A stretch of DNA of 64,000 nt from Roseovarius sp. A-2. GTDB lineage: Bacteria; Pseudomonadota; Alphaproteobacteria; Rhodobacterales; Rhodobacteraceae. The stretch's first letter is position 1. Each line of letters begins with the position of its first letter. Below, in pieces: positions 1-7,941 of this stretch. The notes below the pieces were generated by a model that saw only the letters and a list, made by a program, of their open reading frames with translations, was not told the DNA's origin and ran no database searches. Location of the stretch: positions 372,001 through 436,000 of the forward strand of contig NZ_BDIY01000001.1 in the NCBI RefSeq assembly GCF_002072155.1, in the 5' to 3' direction. The position numbers and the translations under genes were made by a program.

Positions 1-819
1 TTGCAGATGGAAGATGTGAAACCCTCGCGACCCGAGAAGCCCAAGACGCTGAACCGTCCGGTTCGCCGCTTCGTCAAGCGCAACGGCAAGAAGGCGATGA
101 GATGGGCGTCGCGCTTTCAGAGCAAGCAGAGCCTGGTGCCCGACACGCCGTTTCTCGACACGAGCCATTTTCCGTTTCTCGACGAGTTCGAACTGAAATG
201 GGAGGTGATCCGCGACGAGGTGCGCGAGATCCTCAAGAATCGCGACGACATCCCCGGTTTTGAAGAGCTGTCGCCCGACCAATACCGGATTGCGCAGGAC
301 CGGCAGTGGAAGACCTTCGTACTCTACGGTTTTGGCGAGCAATTGCCCAAGAACACCCGGCAGGCCCCGGTGACGACGGAACTTTTGAGCCGCGTGCCCA
401 ATGTCCAGACCGCCTGGTTCTCGATCCTCGCCCCCGGCTATCACATCCCGGCCCATACCGGGGTGACCAAGGGCATCCTGCGCGCGCATCTGGGGCTGCT
501 CATCCCGCAGGAGCGCGAGAAATGTCGCATTCGGGTCGATGACGAGGTCAAGGCCTGGGAAACCGGCAAGGTCATCGTGCTTGATGATACTTACGAGCAC
601 GAGGTCTGGAACGATACCGACGAGGAACGCGTGATCCTGCTGTTCGATTTCGACCGCCCGATGGGGTGGCGCGGACGGATGCTCAACCGTTTCATGCTGT
701 GGCTGATGAAATTCACCGCCTTCTACCAGGAGCCCAAGAAGAACCTCGCCAATTTCGAGGATCGGTTCGAGGCGGCGACCCGCCGCGCCGATGCCAATCT
801 CGAAAAGCTGAGCGACTAG
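1..819 (+). CDS. Aspartyl/asparaginyl beta-hydroxylase family dioxygenase (LpxO-like), possibly partial at 5' end
   Basis: An Fe(II)/2-oxoglutarate-dependent hydroxylase of the Asp/Asn beta-hydroxylase family. Relatives hydroxylate aspartyl residues or, as LpxO, the acyl chains of lipid A. The family core lies at about residues 135-220: His148 and His152 in 'GYHIPAHTG', Arg161 and His163 in 'ILRAHLGL', and His200 in 'DTYEHEVWN', consistent with metal and cosubstrate binding. The N-terminus is basic. The frame is open from base 1 (TTG), with an ATG at base 7, so the true start may lie before the window. It is 12 bases upstream of an ATP-grasp gene and probably co-transcribed with it, which suggests modification of surface glycolipid or polysaccharide. 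The substrate is inferred only. Confidence 0.82.
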   Translation: MQMEDVKPSRPEKPKTLNRPVRRFVKRNGKKAMRWASRFQSKQSLVPDTPFLDTSHFPFLDEFELKWEVIRDEVREILKNRDDIPGFEELSPDQYRIAQDRQWKTFVLYGFGEQLPKNTRQAPVTTELLSRVPNVQTAWFSILAPGYHIPAHTGVTKGILRAHLGLLIPQEREKCRIRVDDEVKAWETGKVIVLDDTYEHEVWNDTDEERVILLFDFDRPMGWRGRMLNRFMLWLMKFTAFYQEPKKNLANFEDRFEAATRRADANLEKLSD

Positions 820-831
820 GGACCGCCACCG

Positions 832-1770
832 ATGCGCTCGGAATTCGGCTCTTATCTCAAGTCATTGCGGGCGCGGCATCTGTCGCGGTGGCGCACAGGC
901 CGCCACGTCGAGGCGCATCTGCGCTTTCCGGGCATGGAGTTCCACGAGGCGCTGAGCCGTGTCACCTATCGGCGGTTGTTCGGCCAATGGCCGGACCTGG
1001 ACAACCCGCGCACGATCAGCGAGAAGCTGTGCTGGCTAAAGATCAACGACCGGCGGCCGATCAACGCGGTGATCACCGACAAGTACCGGATGCGCGGCTA
1101 TGCCGAGGATCTGGGGCTGGGGCATCTGCTGGTGGATATTCACGGGGTGTGGGATGCCGCCGACAAGGTGGAGTTCGACGCGCTGCCGGATGCCTATGCG
1201 CTCAAGGTTACGAATGGCAGTTCGTGGAACGTGATCAAACGCCCGGGCGAGCCGATCGACGTGGCCGCCGCCCGGCGCAAGCTGGATCGCTGGATGAAGA
1301 CCGAGATGGCCGACAACAAGGGCGAATGGTATTACGCCGCCTCGCCACCGCGCATCATCGCCGAGCGATATCTCGAGAACGAGGCGGGCGACATGCCCGA
1401 CTACAAGCTTTACGTGATGAATGGCGAAACCCGGATCGTGCATTATTGCGACAGCCGGTTCAACGGGCTGCGGCGCATCTTCATGCTGCCGGACTGGACG
1501 CCCGCGCCGTTCACCTTTCCCGCGTTCGGAGAGTTCGGCACCTTGCCGGAGCGTCCCGAGTCCCTGGACGAGATGATGCGCCTCGCGCGGATTCTCGCGC
1601 AGGGCTTTGCGATGGTGCGCGTGGATTTCTACATCCATCAAGGGCGGCTCTTGCTGGGGGAACTTTCGCTTAATCCCGGCGGCGGCTATACCGTGTTCAA
1701 GCCCGATGAATGGAATCTGAAGATCGGCGAGTGGCTGGAATTGCCCGACAAGGCCAGCATCGTCGGCTGA
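832..1770 (+). CDS. TupA-like ATP-grasp family protein
   Basis: 312 aa, resembling the TupA-like ATP-grasp family found in capsule and exopolysaccharide loci, where members are thought to ligate an amino acid or similar group onto a surface polymer. Visible features are the N-terminal segment 'NPRTISEKLCWLKI' (about residues 58-71), a central 'ALKVTNGSSWNVI' segment (about 123-135), the 'DYKLYVMNGE' strand, and near the C-terminus 'VRVDFYIHQGRLLLGELS' (about 263-280), which carries the acidic metal- and ATP-binding residues typical of ATP-grasp folds. It follows the hydroxylase by 12 bases, so the two probably form one transcription unit for cell-surface modification. The substrate cannot be read from the sequence. 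Confidence 0.8.
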   Translation: MRSEFGSYLKSLRARHLSRWRTGRHVEAHLRFPGMEFHEALSRVTYRRLFGQWPDLDNPRTISEKLCWLKINDRRPINAVITDKYRMRGYAEDLGLGHLLVDIHGVWDAADKVEFDALPDAYALKVTNGSSWNVIKRPGEPIDVAAARRKLDRWMKTEMADNKGEWYYAASPPRIIAERYLENEAGDMPDYKLYVMNGETRIVHYCDSRFNGLRRIFMLPDWTPAPFTFPAFGEFGTLPERPESLDEMMRLARILAQGFAMVRVDFYIHQGRLLLGELSLNPGGGYTVFKPDEWNLKIGEWLELPDKASIVG

Positions 1771-1793
1771 GGCTGCCGCGCTCCGGTTTTTCC

Positions 1794-1822
1794 TTGCACG
1801 CGCAGATACGGCTCAATAGAAG
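1794..1822 (+). promoter_or_regulatory. Candidate promoter of tig, with leader hairpin
   Basis: TTGCAC (1794-1799), a 17-base spacer and TAGAAG (1817-1822) make a plausible vegetative promoter about 60 bases before tig. Downstream, GCCGCGGA (1839-1846) and TCCGCGGC (1851-1858) form a perfect 8-bp hairpin with a CGCC loop in what would be the 5' leader, with no T-run after it. The ribosome binding site GGAAGGA follows at about 1869-1876. The promoter is inferred from element match only. Confidence 0.35.
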
Positions 1823-1881
1823 ACCCCTGATTTTGACCGCCGCGGACGCCTCCGCGGCCTGATGCATATGGAAGGACGAAC

Positions 1882-3216
1882 ATGCAGGTCACCGAGACGC
1901 TCAACGAAGGTCTGAAGCGGGGATACAAGATGATCCTGTCGGCGCAGGCGCTGGACGACAAGGTCAATGAAAAGCTGAAAGAGGCCCAGCCGGACGTGGA
2001 GCTCAAGGGCTTTCGCAAGGGCAAGGTGCCGCTGCCGCTGCTGAAAAAGCAGTTCGGCCAGCGTGTGCTGGGCGAGGCGATGCAGGAAAGCGTCGATGAT
2101 GCGATGAAGGCGCATTTCGCCGAAAAGGGCGAGCGCCCGGCGTTCGAGCCTGACGTCAAGATGGCGAATCAGGACTGGAAAGAGGGCGACGACGTCGAGG
2201 TCGAGATGACCTACGAGGCGCTGCCCGAGATCCCCGAGGTCGATCTGGCGTCGCTCAAGCTGGAGCGGCTGGTCGCCAAGGCGGATGACGCCTCGGTCGA
2301 TGAGGCGCTGAACAATCTCGCCGAGAGCGCGCAGGATTTCAAGGATCGCAAGAAGGGCAGCAAAGCCAAGGACGGCGATCAGGTGGTGATTGATTTCGTC
2401 GGCAAGGTTGATGGGGAGGCGTTCGAAGGCGGCACCGCCGAGGATTACCCGCTGACACTCGGCTCCGGCAGCTTCATCCCCGGTTTCGAGGAGCAGCTTG
2501 TCGGTGTGAAGGTCGATGAGGAAAAGGCCGTCACGGTCAACTTCCCCGAAGAGTATCAGGCCGAGCATCTGGCGGGCAAGGAAGCGATCTTCGACTGCAC
2601 CGTGAAGGCCGTCAAGGAGCCGGTCGCGGCCGAGCTCAACGACGAACTGGCGCAGAAATACGGGGCCGAGGACCTGAACGCGCTGAAAGAGCAGATCCGC
2701 GAGCGGCTGGAGCATGAATTCGCCGGTGCGGCACGCGCGATCCTCAAGCGGCATGTGCTCGACGGGCTCGATGAGAAGGTCAGCTTCGATCTGCCGCCCA
2801 CCATGGTCGAGACCGAGGCCAAGCAGATCGCGCATCAGATCTGGCACGACGAGAACCCGAATGTCGAAGGCCACGATCATCCCGAGGTCGAACCCACCGA
2901 TGAGCATGTCAAGCTGGCCGAGCGTCGCGTGCGCCTCGGGTTGCTGCTTGCTGATCTGGGCCAGAAGGCCGAAGTTGAGGTGACCGATGCCGAGATGACG
3001 CAGGCGGTGATGAACCAGGCGCGGCAATATCCCGGCCAGGAGCGTGAATTCTTCGAGTTCGTGCAGAAGAACCCGCAAATGCGTCAGCAACTGCGCGCCC
3101 CGATCTTCGAGGACAAGGTGATCGACTATGTGGTCGAGCTGGCCGATGTCACCGACAATGAGGTCTCGAAGGAAGAGCTTGAGAAAGCCATCGAGGCGAT
3201 GAACGACGAGGAATGA
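1882..3216 (+). CDS. tig: Trigger factor, ribosome-associated chaperone and peptidyl-prolyl isomerase
   Basis: 444 aa, close to the usual family length. The three-domain plan is visible: an N-terminal ribosome-docking domain with the signature 'GFRKGKVP' (residues 43-50), a central FKBP-type isomerase domain at about 150-240 ('[19 protein letters not shown]', '[18 protein letters not shown]'), and a long helical C-terminal chaperone domain. It binds the ribosome exit tunnel and shields nascent chains. The ATG is preceded by a good GGAAGGA ribosome binding site. It stands alone, ends at a strong hairpin shared with the convergent luxI, and is not followed by clpP-clpX-lon, the neighbours it has in many other bacteria. 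Confidence 0.97.
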   Translation: MQVTETLNEGLKRGYKMILSAQALDDKVNEKLKEAQPDVELKGFRKGKVPLPLLKKQFGQRVLGEAMQESVDDAMKAHFAEKGERPAFEPDVKMANQDWKEGDDVEVEMTYEALPEIPEVDLASLKLERLVAKADDASVDEALNNLAESAQDFKDRKKGSKAKDGDQVVIDFVGKVDGEAFEGGTAEDYPLTLGSGSFIPGFEEQLVGVKVDEEKAVTVNFPEEYQAEHLAGKEAIFDCTVKAVKEPVAAELNDELAQKYGAEDLNALKEQIRERLEHEFAGAARAILKRHVLDGLDEKVSFDLPPTMVETEAKQIAHQIWHDENPNVEGHDHPEVEPTDEHVKLAERRVRLGLLLADLGQKAEVEVTDAEMTQAVMNQARQYPGQEREFFEFVQKNPQMRQQLRAPIFEDKVIDYVVELADVTDNEVSKEELEKAIEAMNDEE

Positions 3217-3240
3217 TCCTAGTCACGGCATGAGTAAATC

Positions 3241-3274
3241 AAGGGCCGCCCCGGGGAGAAGTAGGGCGGCCCTT
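3241..3274. terminator. Bidirectional terminator between tig and luxI
   Basis: An 11-bp perfect inverted repeat, AAGGGCCGCCC (3241-3251) with GGGCGGCCCTT (3264-3274), around a 12-base loop. It lies 24 bases after the tig stop and downstream of the convergent luxI. The A/T ends allow function on both strands, though neither side has a long T-run. Confidence 0.75.
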
Positions 3275-3351
3275 GTCGTTCGTGCGTGAGTGGGCACGGA
3301 TGGTTCCATGGGTCATGGCTCACACCCGTGCTGACGGGCCCTTCTGGGGGG

Positions 3352-4158
3352 TCAGGCGCCGACGTCCGTGCGCGAACGAATCTTTTCCACAAGCGCGGCC
3401 TTGAGGCGCAGTGCATCCACCCTTTCCTTGGCGGTCGTCGAATTCGCGATCTGTTCATCGCAATATATTTCAAGATCGGATTTGACCGGCTCCGCCCGAA
3501 GCGCCTTTCCGCGTCCGCTCAGCGCAAGGGCCTCCGCCTCCGACAGAAACACGTCACCTTCAATTCCGGCATGGGCCCGGATGCGATCAATGCGCTCATC
3601 CGAACAGTCCAGCAGCGCAGCGAGCGCGTGCGCCTTGCCCATGTCCACGGTCTTGCCGATGTAATCATATGGCGCATTGCCAGAGCGAATCATCACACGG
3701 TTCATAACCGGATCAATCACTGCAACAGCGTCGAGCACGCCGGCACTCTGCCCATATTCGAAGGCGCCAATCATTACCTCCGAAGTTACGTATGAGATCG
3801 AGTTCACCGAGCGACCGCCGCGTGACAGGCGTTCGGTATCAACGCAAAACCTCGTCGCCTCCCAGATCTGTGGGCTGCGAAGCGGTGGTTCGCCTTCGAG
3901 AATGTCCGCGAAAACATCCGCAAGCATATGTGGGCCTGTAGTCTGCAGCAGGCGCATGCATCCGACGACATGTCCATCCTGGTCAAGCGACATGACATAG
4001 GCCGCATCAAGCTCGTCGTAGAGGTCTATCTCCATTCCGTCTTTGATCGTGACATCCCATCCGAGCCGGTCACAGAAGACGCGAGCGCGAAGGCGGTACA
4101 TTTCATTAACGAGGTCACTGAAGCGATCCCGGTTCAGAGCGTCTATGACGATGATCAT
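3352..4158 (-). CDS. luxI: LuxI-family acyl-homoserine lactone synthase with C-terminal extension
   Basis: Makes N-acyl-homoserine lactone signals from S-adenosylmethionine and acyl-ACP. With the ATG at 4158 (preceded by GGGG and an A-run in the mRNA), the conserved residues fall at their classical LuxI/EsaI positions: Arg24, Phe28, Trp34, Glu43, Asp45, Asp48, Arg69, Glu100 and Arg103 ('WEATRFCVD'). At 268 aa it is about 50 residues longer than the usual 200-220; the extra part ('SGRGKALRAEPVKSDLEIY' onward) is charged and of unknown role. An open upstream extension to 4242 lacks family similarity and was not used. luxR lies immediately upstream on the same strand, so the pair is likely autoregulated, but no clear lux box was found. 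Confidence 0.95.
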   Translation of the reverse strand: MIIVIDALNRDRFSDLVNEMYRLRARVFCDRLGWDVTIKDGMEIDLYDELDAAYVMSLDQDGHVVGCMRLLQTTGPHMLADVFADILEGEPPLRSPQIWEATRFCVDTERLSRGGRSVNSISYVTSEVMIGAFEYGQSAGVLDAVAVIDPVMNRVMIRSGNAPYDYIGKTVDMGKAHALAALLDCSDERIDRIRAHAGIEGDVFLSEAEALALSGRGKALRAEPVKSDLEIYCDEQIANSTTAKERVDALRLKAALVEKIRSRTDVGA

Positions 4159-4280
4159 TTTTTTTCCCCAATATTTTGTCCTGAGGAAAGTGTCGCGCAT
4201 CAGGCGCGCAGATGCCATTAGGGGTTTCCCGTATGGGGTCACGGCAGCGTGATTGGCATCCGGGCCGAATCAACCGGCCC

Positions 4281-4982
4281 TCAGCCAGGCTTTATCATAC
4301 CAAGCCCGACTGCGCGACCGATGGCTTGCGGCGTACTGAGCGCACCCAGCTTGGTACGCGCGGAGCGCAGGTGCACCTCGACGGTACGGTGCGAGATAGC
4401 AAGGATGTCGCCGATATCCTGCTGTGTCTTTCCTTCGGCGACCCATTGCAGGATCTCGCGTTCACGCGTCGACAGTACCGGCAGGTTCAGGGCGGCCATC
4501 GGCACGTCTGAACTCATCACGTTGTCATGCATGTGCACGGCGGCAACTTGCAGGTTGCCAATGACTTTCTTCTTGAGAAGACGCCATTCTCGATCACCGC
4601 AATCGCGGGTCACACTCATCAGGCCGACATCACCATAAGGACCGCGGACAGGCACGGTAAGGCCCCTGCTGGCCACGCCAAAGGCAGGCGCATCATTAAA
4701 GACGCTTTGGAAATGCGGCGTGCGCTCCAGCCGGGTCCAGTCAACGGGGGCAATCGATTTTCGCCCGATATGAATCGTCGGATCGATGCGGTGAAGCCCC
4801 TTGCGGGTGTAATGCATGATCCAGTCGGCGCGATAATTAGCAAAGCCCTGAATGGCACCGGTAATGGGGTTAAAGGTCGCGTAGGACGCGTGGTCGAATT
4901 CAAGCGACTGGCAAACGTCATCGATAAACCGGGTAAAACGGTCATCACTATGCGGGATCTTGCTGAGGTCGATGAGCTCCAT
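4281..4982 (-). CDS. luxR: LuxR-family acyl-homoserine lactone-responsive transcriptional regulator
   Basis: 233 aa from the ATG at 4982, which has a GAGG ribosome binding site; the frame runs further upstream but that part is not LuxR-like. The N-terminal autoinducer-binding domain keeps the ligand-pocket residues: Trp54 and Tyr58 in 'DWIMHY', Asp67-Pro68, Trp82, and the 'GLTVPVRGP' strand. The C-terminal helix-turn-helix (about 170-233) reads 'LSTREREILQWVAEGKTQQD' followed by 'ISHRTVEVHLRSARTKLGA', a canonical LuxR/FixJ-type domain. It is therefore a complete quorum-sensing receptor, not a truncated solo. It sits upstream of luxI with a 122-base gap. Base composition is a little lower in G+C than the neighbouring ribosomal genes. 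Confidence 0.95.
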   Translation of the reverse strand: MELIDLSKIPHSDDRFTRFIDDVCQSLEFDHASYATFNPITGAIQGFANYRADWIMHYTRKGLHRIDPTIHIGRKSIAPVDWTRLERTPHFQSVFNDAPAFGVASRGLTVPVRGPYGDVGLMSVTRDCGDREWRLLKKKVIGNLQVAAVHMHDNVMSSDVPMAALNLPVLSTREREILQWVAEGKTQQDIGDILAISHRTVEVHLRSARTKLGALSTPQAIGRAVGLGMIKPG

Positions 4983-5124
4983 GCTCTTATCCTCGCTGCG
5001 TTGCCTACGGTCCAGTATAGTTGCGGTCACGAAAGATTTACAAGATAAGCTCTTGTGGCCCGGATTGCGAGAGGGAGAGTATCGCGTAGCTGCTCGCGCG
5101 GCAAATAGGCTCTTGCCAAAAGGC

Positions 5125-5152
5125 AACGCCGCGCGGTTATCCGCGCGGCGTT
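5125..5152 (-). terminator. Terminator of the rpsF-rpsR-rplI operon
   Basis: A perfect 12-bp inverted repeat, AACGCCGCGCGG (5125-5136) and CCGCGCGGCGTT (5141-5152), with a 4-base loop, 22 bases past the rplI stop on the minus strand. On that strand it is followed by GCCTTTTGGC, a short T-run. Confidence 0.8.
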
Positions 5153-5174
5153 CGAAGTCGGCGCTGTGCTGCGA

Positions 5175-5795
5175 TCAGCGGTCGCTGTCATCACCGTCGA
5201 CAGCCTCTGCCACCGGGGCGAGGTCGTCATCGTCAGAGGCGGCGGCACCGATATCCTCGAAGAGTTCGGCGATCTCGTAATCGGCGGCCTCCTCGGCTTC
5301 GGCGGCGGCGTCCTGGATGCTCTTGCCGGAGGCCTGCAACTCGGCCTCCTCGTTGGAGCGTGCCACGTTGAGCTGGATCGTCGTCTCGACTTCTGGGTGC
5401 AGCGTGACGATCACGTCATGCAGGCCCAGTTCCTTGATCGGACGAGCCAGGGCGACCTGCTTGCGCTCGAGAGTGAAGCCGTTTGCGGTGGCCGCATCGG
5501 CCGCGTCACGGGTGCTGACCGAGCCATAAAGCGCACCGCTGTCCGAGGCCTGGCGAATCACGATGAACTGCTGAGCATCGAGTTTCGCGGCCATCGCTTC
5601 GGCCTCTTTGCGGGTCTCGAGATTCTGCGCCTCAAGCTGTGCCTTGCGCGCCTCGAAATCTGCGATATTTTGCGCAGAGGCCGACAGCGCCTTTCCTTGC
5701 GGCAGCAGGTAGTTGCGCGCGAAGCCCGACTTCACGTCGACGACTTCGCCCATCTGGCCCAACTTGGCCACGCGTTCAAGAAGGATCACTTGCAT
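5175..5795 (-). CDS. rplI: 50S ribosomal protein L9
   Basis: 206 aa. The N-terminal rRNA-binding domain opens '[20 protein letters not shown]' with the family signature '[14 protein letters not shown]' (about residues 24-37), followed by the connecting helix and the C-terminal domain. It is longer than the roughly 150-aa enterobacterial protein because of an acidic Glu/Asp/Ala-rich tail from about residue 150, a feature common in alphaproteobacterial L9. Third gene of rpsF-rpsR-rplI, 11 bases after rpsR. Acts in the large subunit near the L1 stalk. Confidence 0.97.
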   Translation of the reverse strand: MQVILLERVAKLGQMGEVVDVKSGFARNYLLPQGKALSASAQNIADFEARKAQLEAQNLETRKEAEAMAAKLDAQQFIVIRQASDSGALYGSVSTRDAADAATANGFTLERKQVALARPIKELGLHDVIVTLHPEVETTIQLNVARSNEEAELQASGKSIQDAAAEAEEAADYEIAELFEDIGAAASDDDDLAPVAEAVDGDDSDR

Positions 5796-5806
5796 CTGAT
5801 TTCTCC

Positions 5807-6034
5807 TTATTTCACGGCGTAGGGCAGCAGGGCGAGGAAGCGGGCGCGCTTGATCGCGCGGGCCAGCTCACGCTGCTTCTTGGCGGAGACGGCGGTGATG
5901 CGCGAGGGCACGATCTTGCCGCGTTCGGAGATGTAGCGTTGCAGCAGGCGCGTGTCCTTGTAGTCGATCTTGGGCGCGTTATCACCCGAGAAGGGGCAGA
6001 CCTTGCGGCGACGGAAAAACGGTTTTGTAGCCAT
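5807..6034 (-). CDS. rpsR: 30S ribosomal protein S18
   Basis: 75 aa, normal length. Recognised by '[20 protein letters not shown]' near the N-terminus, the RNA-binding core '[20 protein letters not shown]' and the C-terminal '[16 protein letters not shown]'. S18 pairs with S6 on the platform of the small subunit, which matches the gene order rpsF-rpsR here. Spacing is 29 bases to rpsF and 11 bases to rplI. Confidence 0.98.
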   Translation of the reverse strand: MATKPFFRRRKVCPFSGDNAPKIDYKDTRLLQRYISERGKIVPSRITAVSAKKQRELARAIKRARFLALLPYAVK

Positions 6035-6063
6035 GGCTTATATTCCTTTCTTCAGGTGATGGT

Positions 6064-6417
6064 TCAGCGGCGCTCGCGGCGCTCGCCACGCTCTTCGCGC
6101 TTCTGCATCTGGACCGAGGGGCCCTCGGCATGCTCGTCGACCTTGATGGTCAGGACGCGCATCACGTCATCATGCAGGCGCATCAGGCGTTCCATCTCCT
6201 GCACGGCCGAGGCGGGGGCATCGGTGCGCAGAAAGGCATAATGGCCCTTGCGGTTCTTGTTGATCTTGTAGGCCATCGTCTTGACGCCCCAATACTCGCT
6301 ATCCACGAGTGTGCCGCCATTGTCGGTCAGCACGGTGCCAAAATGTTCGACAAGGCCTTCGGCTTGCGCGTTGGACAGATCCTGACGCGCGATCATCACA
6401 TGCTCATACAGCGGCAT
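6064..6417 (-). CDS. rpsF: 30S ribosomal protein S6
   Basis: 117 aa from the ATG at 6417, preceded by GGAG; the frame stays open upstream but that stretch is not S6-like. The family opening 'MPLYEHVMIARQDLS' and the core 'WGVKTMAYKINKNRKGHYA' are clear, and the C-terminus has a charged Glu/Arg-rich tail typical of alphaproteobacteria. First gene of the rpsF-rpsR-rplI operon. The 242-base divergent gap to 6660 must carry its promoter; a TTGACC on the minus strand (6496-6501) is present but has no good -10 partner. Confidence 0.97.
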   Translation of the reverse strand: MPLYEHVMIARQDLSNAQAEGLVEHFGTVLTDNGGTLVDSEYWGVKTMAYKINKNRKGHYAFLRTDAPASAVQEMERLMRLHDDVMRVLTIKVDEHAEGPSVQMQKREERGERRERR

Positions 6418-6659
6418 GTCAGCTCCATTTCTATCAAGGCGCATTTCATAGGATGGACGTTTTCCCTTTCGCGGCCCACCCACGAGAGACTGCGCGGTCA
6501 ATAACGAATGCGAAAGGTTCGCCGTCCATACATGGGTGCATCGCGTGGCGCAAGCCGATTCCCGGCACCATGCGCAGGCCTGAGGAATGCCGCACCGGTG
6601 CCCCATTTCCGACGTCTTTCGGGGAAAGGTTGAGTGTGTTCGAGCAGAAGGAAAAGACA

Positions 6660-7169
6660 ATGGTTGCATTGCCCGATATTGAACGTGAATTCACGCAGGC
6701 CCCGCACAGCTATCAGGAGCCTGCCGGTCTGCCGGAGCAACGATTGATCCGGATCGAGGCGTCGACGCTACTGCGCGCGCTTTGCGGCGTGGCGCTTGCG
6801 GCCTCGGCATTCGGGGTCTGGATCGTGCCAACGGGGGGCGGCGATCCGGCGATGATGCTGATCAAGCTGGTGTTTTCGCTGGCACTGTTCTGGGCAGGCA
6901 TGCTCTGCCTTTCGGTCTTCGTCGGCGGTACCGACCTGCCCGATGTGGAGGTTGACAACCGCGCCCGCAAACTGCGCGTGATTCACCCGCAGCCCGACGG
7001 ACGCAGCGCGCGGGTGACCGTGCATGATTTCGATGAGCTGGCGGAGCTTTCGCTGCGCGACCGGATGCTAACAGCACGGGACCGTCAGGGGCGTCAGATC
7101 GTGTCGCTCGAGCTCCATGACAAGCGCAGCGAGCGTATGCTCCGCAACGCCCTGAGCCTGGCGGCCTGA
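6660..7169 (+). CDS. Conserved two-TM membrane protein of unknown function
   Basis: 169 aa. The ATG at 6660 follows a purine-rich AGAAGGAAAA. Two hydrophobic segments are visible, about residues 37-56 ('LLRALCGVALAASAFGVWIV') and 66-88 ('MLIKLVFSLALFWAGMLCLS'), followed by a cytosolic-looking C-terminal domain of about 75 residues rich in Arg and Asp that could be a small beta-rich module ('NRARKLRVIHPQPDGRSARV'). No enzyme motif is seen and I do not recognise the family. It is divergent from rpsF and separated from yceI by 125 bases. Confidence 0.75.
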   Translation: MVALPDIEREFTQAPHSYQEPAGLPEQRLIRIEASTLLRALCGVALAASAFGVWIVPTGGGDPAMMLIKLVFSLALFWAGMLCLSVFVGGTDLPDVEVDNRARKLRVIHPQPDGRSARVTVHDFDELAELSLRDRMLTARDRQGRQIVSLELHDKRSERMLRNALSLAA

Positions 7170-7294
7170 ACTGCGCGAGCGGCATCTGTTCGCCTGTCCA
7201 CAGAGTCTGTTTGAAACTGTACTCTTGTTCTTCGCGGGAACCATGTCATTTATTACCTGTCAGTTTGACACGATACTTTTTGGAGGTTCCCGCA

Positions 7295-7870
7295 ATGAAA
7301 CAGACTTTGATCGCCGCCGCTCTTGCCATGGGCGCTACCGGCGCCTTCGCCGCGCCTGAGGCCTATACACTCGACCCAAGCCACAGCCAGGTCGTTTTCT
7401 CCTATAACCATCTTGGGTTTTCGACCACGCACGGCATGTTCTCGGGCTTTGAGGGCGAGATCATGTTCGACGCGGAGGACCCGGCGGCCTCTTCGGTCAA
7501 TGTGGCGATGCCGATCATGTCGATGTTCACGGGCTGGGAAAAGCGCGAAGAGCATTTCATGTCCGATGATTTCTTTGGCGCGAGCGAGGGCGATATGGTC
7601 ACTTTCACTTCGACGGGCATTGAAGTGACGGGCGACAACACCGCCAATATCACTGGCGATCTGACGATGAACGGTGTCACCAAATCGGTCGTGCTCGACA
7701 CCACGCTCAATCAAAAGGCCGATGCGCATCCGATGAACAACAAGCCATGGCTCGGCTTTGATGCCAGCACGACGCTGCTGCGCTCGGATTTCGGGGTCGA
7801 CAAGTTCGCCCCCTATGTCAGCGACGAGGTCGAGGTGAAAATCTCGATCGAGGCTGGCAAGGCGGAATAA
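7295..7870 (+). CDS. YceI-family periplasmic lipid-binding protein
   Basis: 191 aa with a classical Sec signal peptide (about residues 1-19, 'MKQTLIAAALAMGATGAFA', cleavage before APEA). The mature part fits the YceI lipocalin-like fold: 'YTLDPSHSQVVFSYNHLGFS' at the start, 'MSDDFFGASEGDMVTFTS' in the middle and 'NNKPWLGFDASTTLLRSDFG' near the end. Family members bind isoprenoid-type lipids in the periplasm; the ligand here is unknown. The ATG at 7295 has a strong GGAGG 8 bases upstream; the open frame before it is not used. Probably monocistronic, ending at a strong terminator. Confidence 0.93.
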   Translation: MKQTLIAAALAMGATGAFAAPEAYTLDPSHSQVVFSYNHLGFSTTHGMFSGFEGEIMFDAEDPAASSVNVAMPIMSMFTGWEKREEHFMSDDFFGASEGDMVTFTSTGIEVTGDNTANITGDLTMNGVTKSVVLDTTLNQKADAHPMNNKPWLGFDASTTLLRSDFGVDKFAPYVSDEVEVKISIEAGKAE

Positions 7871-7898
7871 CACCGCTGCTCAACTCACGGAAACGTCG

Positions 7899-7935
7899 GG
7901 GCCGTTCGCGGGAATGCGAGCGGCCCTTTCTTTTT
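7899..7935 (+). terminator. Rho-independent terminator after yceI
   Basis: GGGCCGTTCGC (7899-7909) pairs with GCGAGCGGCCC (7916-7926), with one G-T wobble, and is followed by TTTCTTTTT (7927-7935). It stands between yceI and the convergent aminotransferase gene. Confidence 0.88.
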
Positions 7936-7941
7936 GCGGGT

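Noticed and set aside
1813..3090. 425-codon frame antisense to tig
   Set aside because: Explained by G+C-rich third positions of tig; no protein features.
4180..4204. CCTGA/TCAGG inverted repeat upstream of luxI as a lux box
   Set aside because: The arms are separated by 15 bases, too far for the 18-20-bp lux-box dyad with CTG-N10-CAG spacing; no other match was found in the luxI or luxR upstream regions.
4262..4280. GGGCCG/CGGCCC hairpin just after luxR as a terminator
   Set aside because: Only a 6-bp stem and no T-run on the minus strand; luxI probably shares the transcript.
7238..7265. GGAACC-N16-GTCAG upstream of yceI as an ECF sigma promoter
   Set aside because: Only a partial match to any ECF consensus I know, and no ECF factor or anti-sigma gene is nearby.
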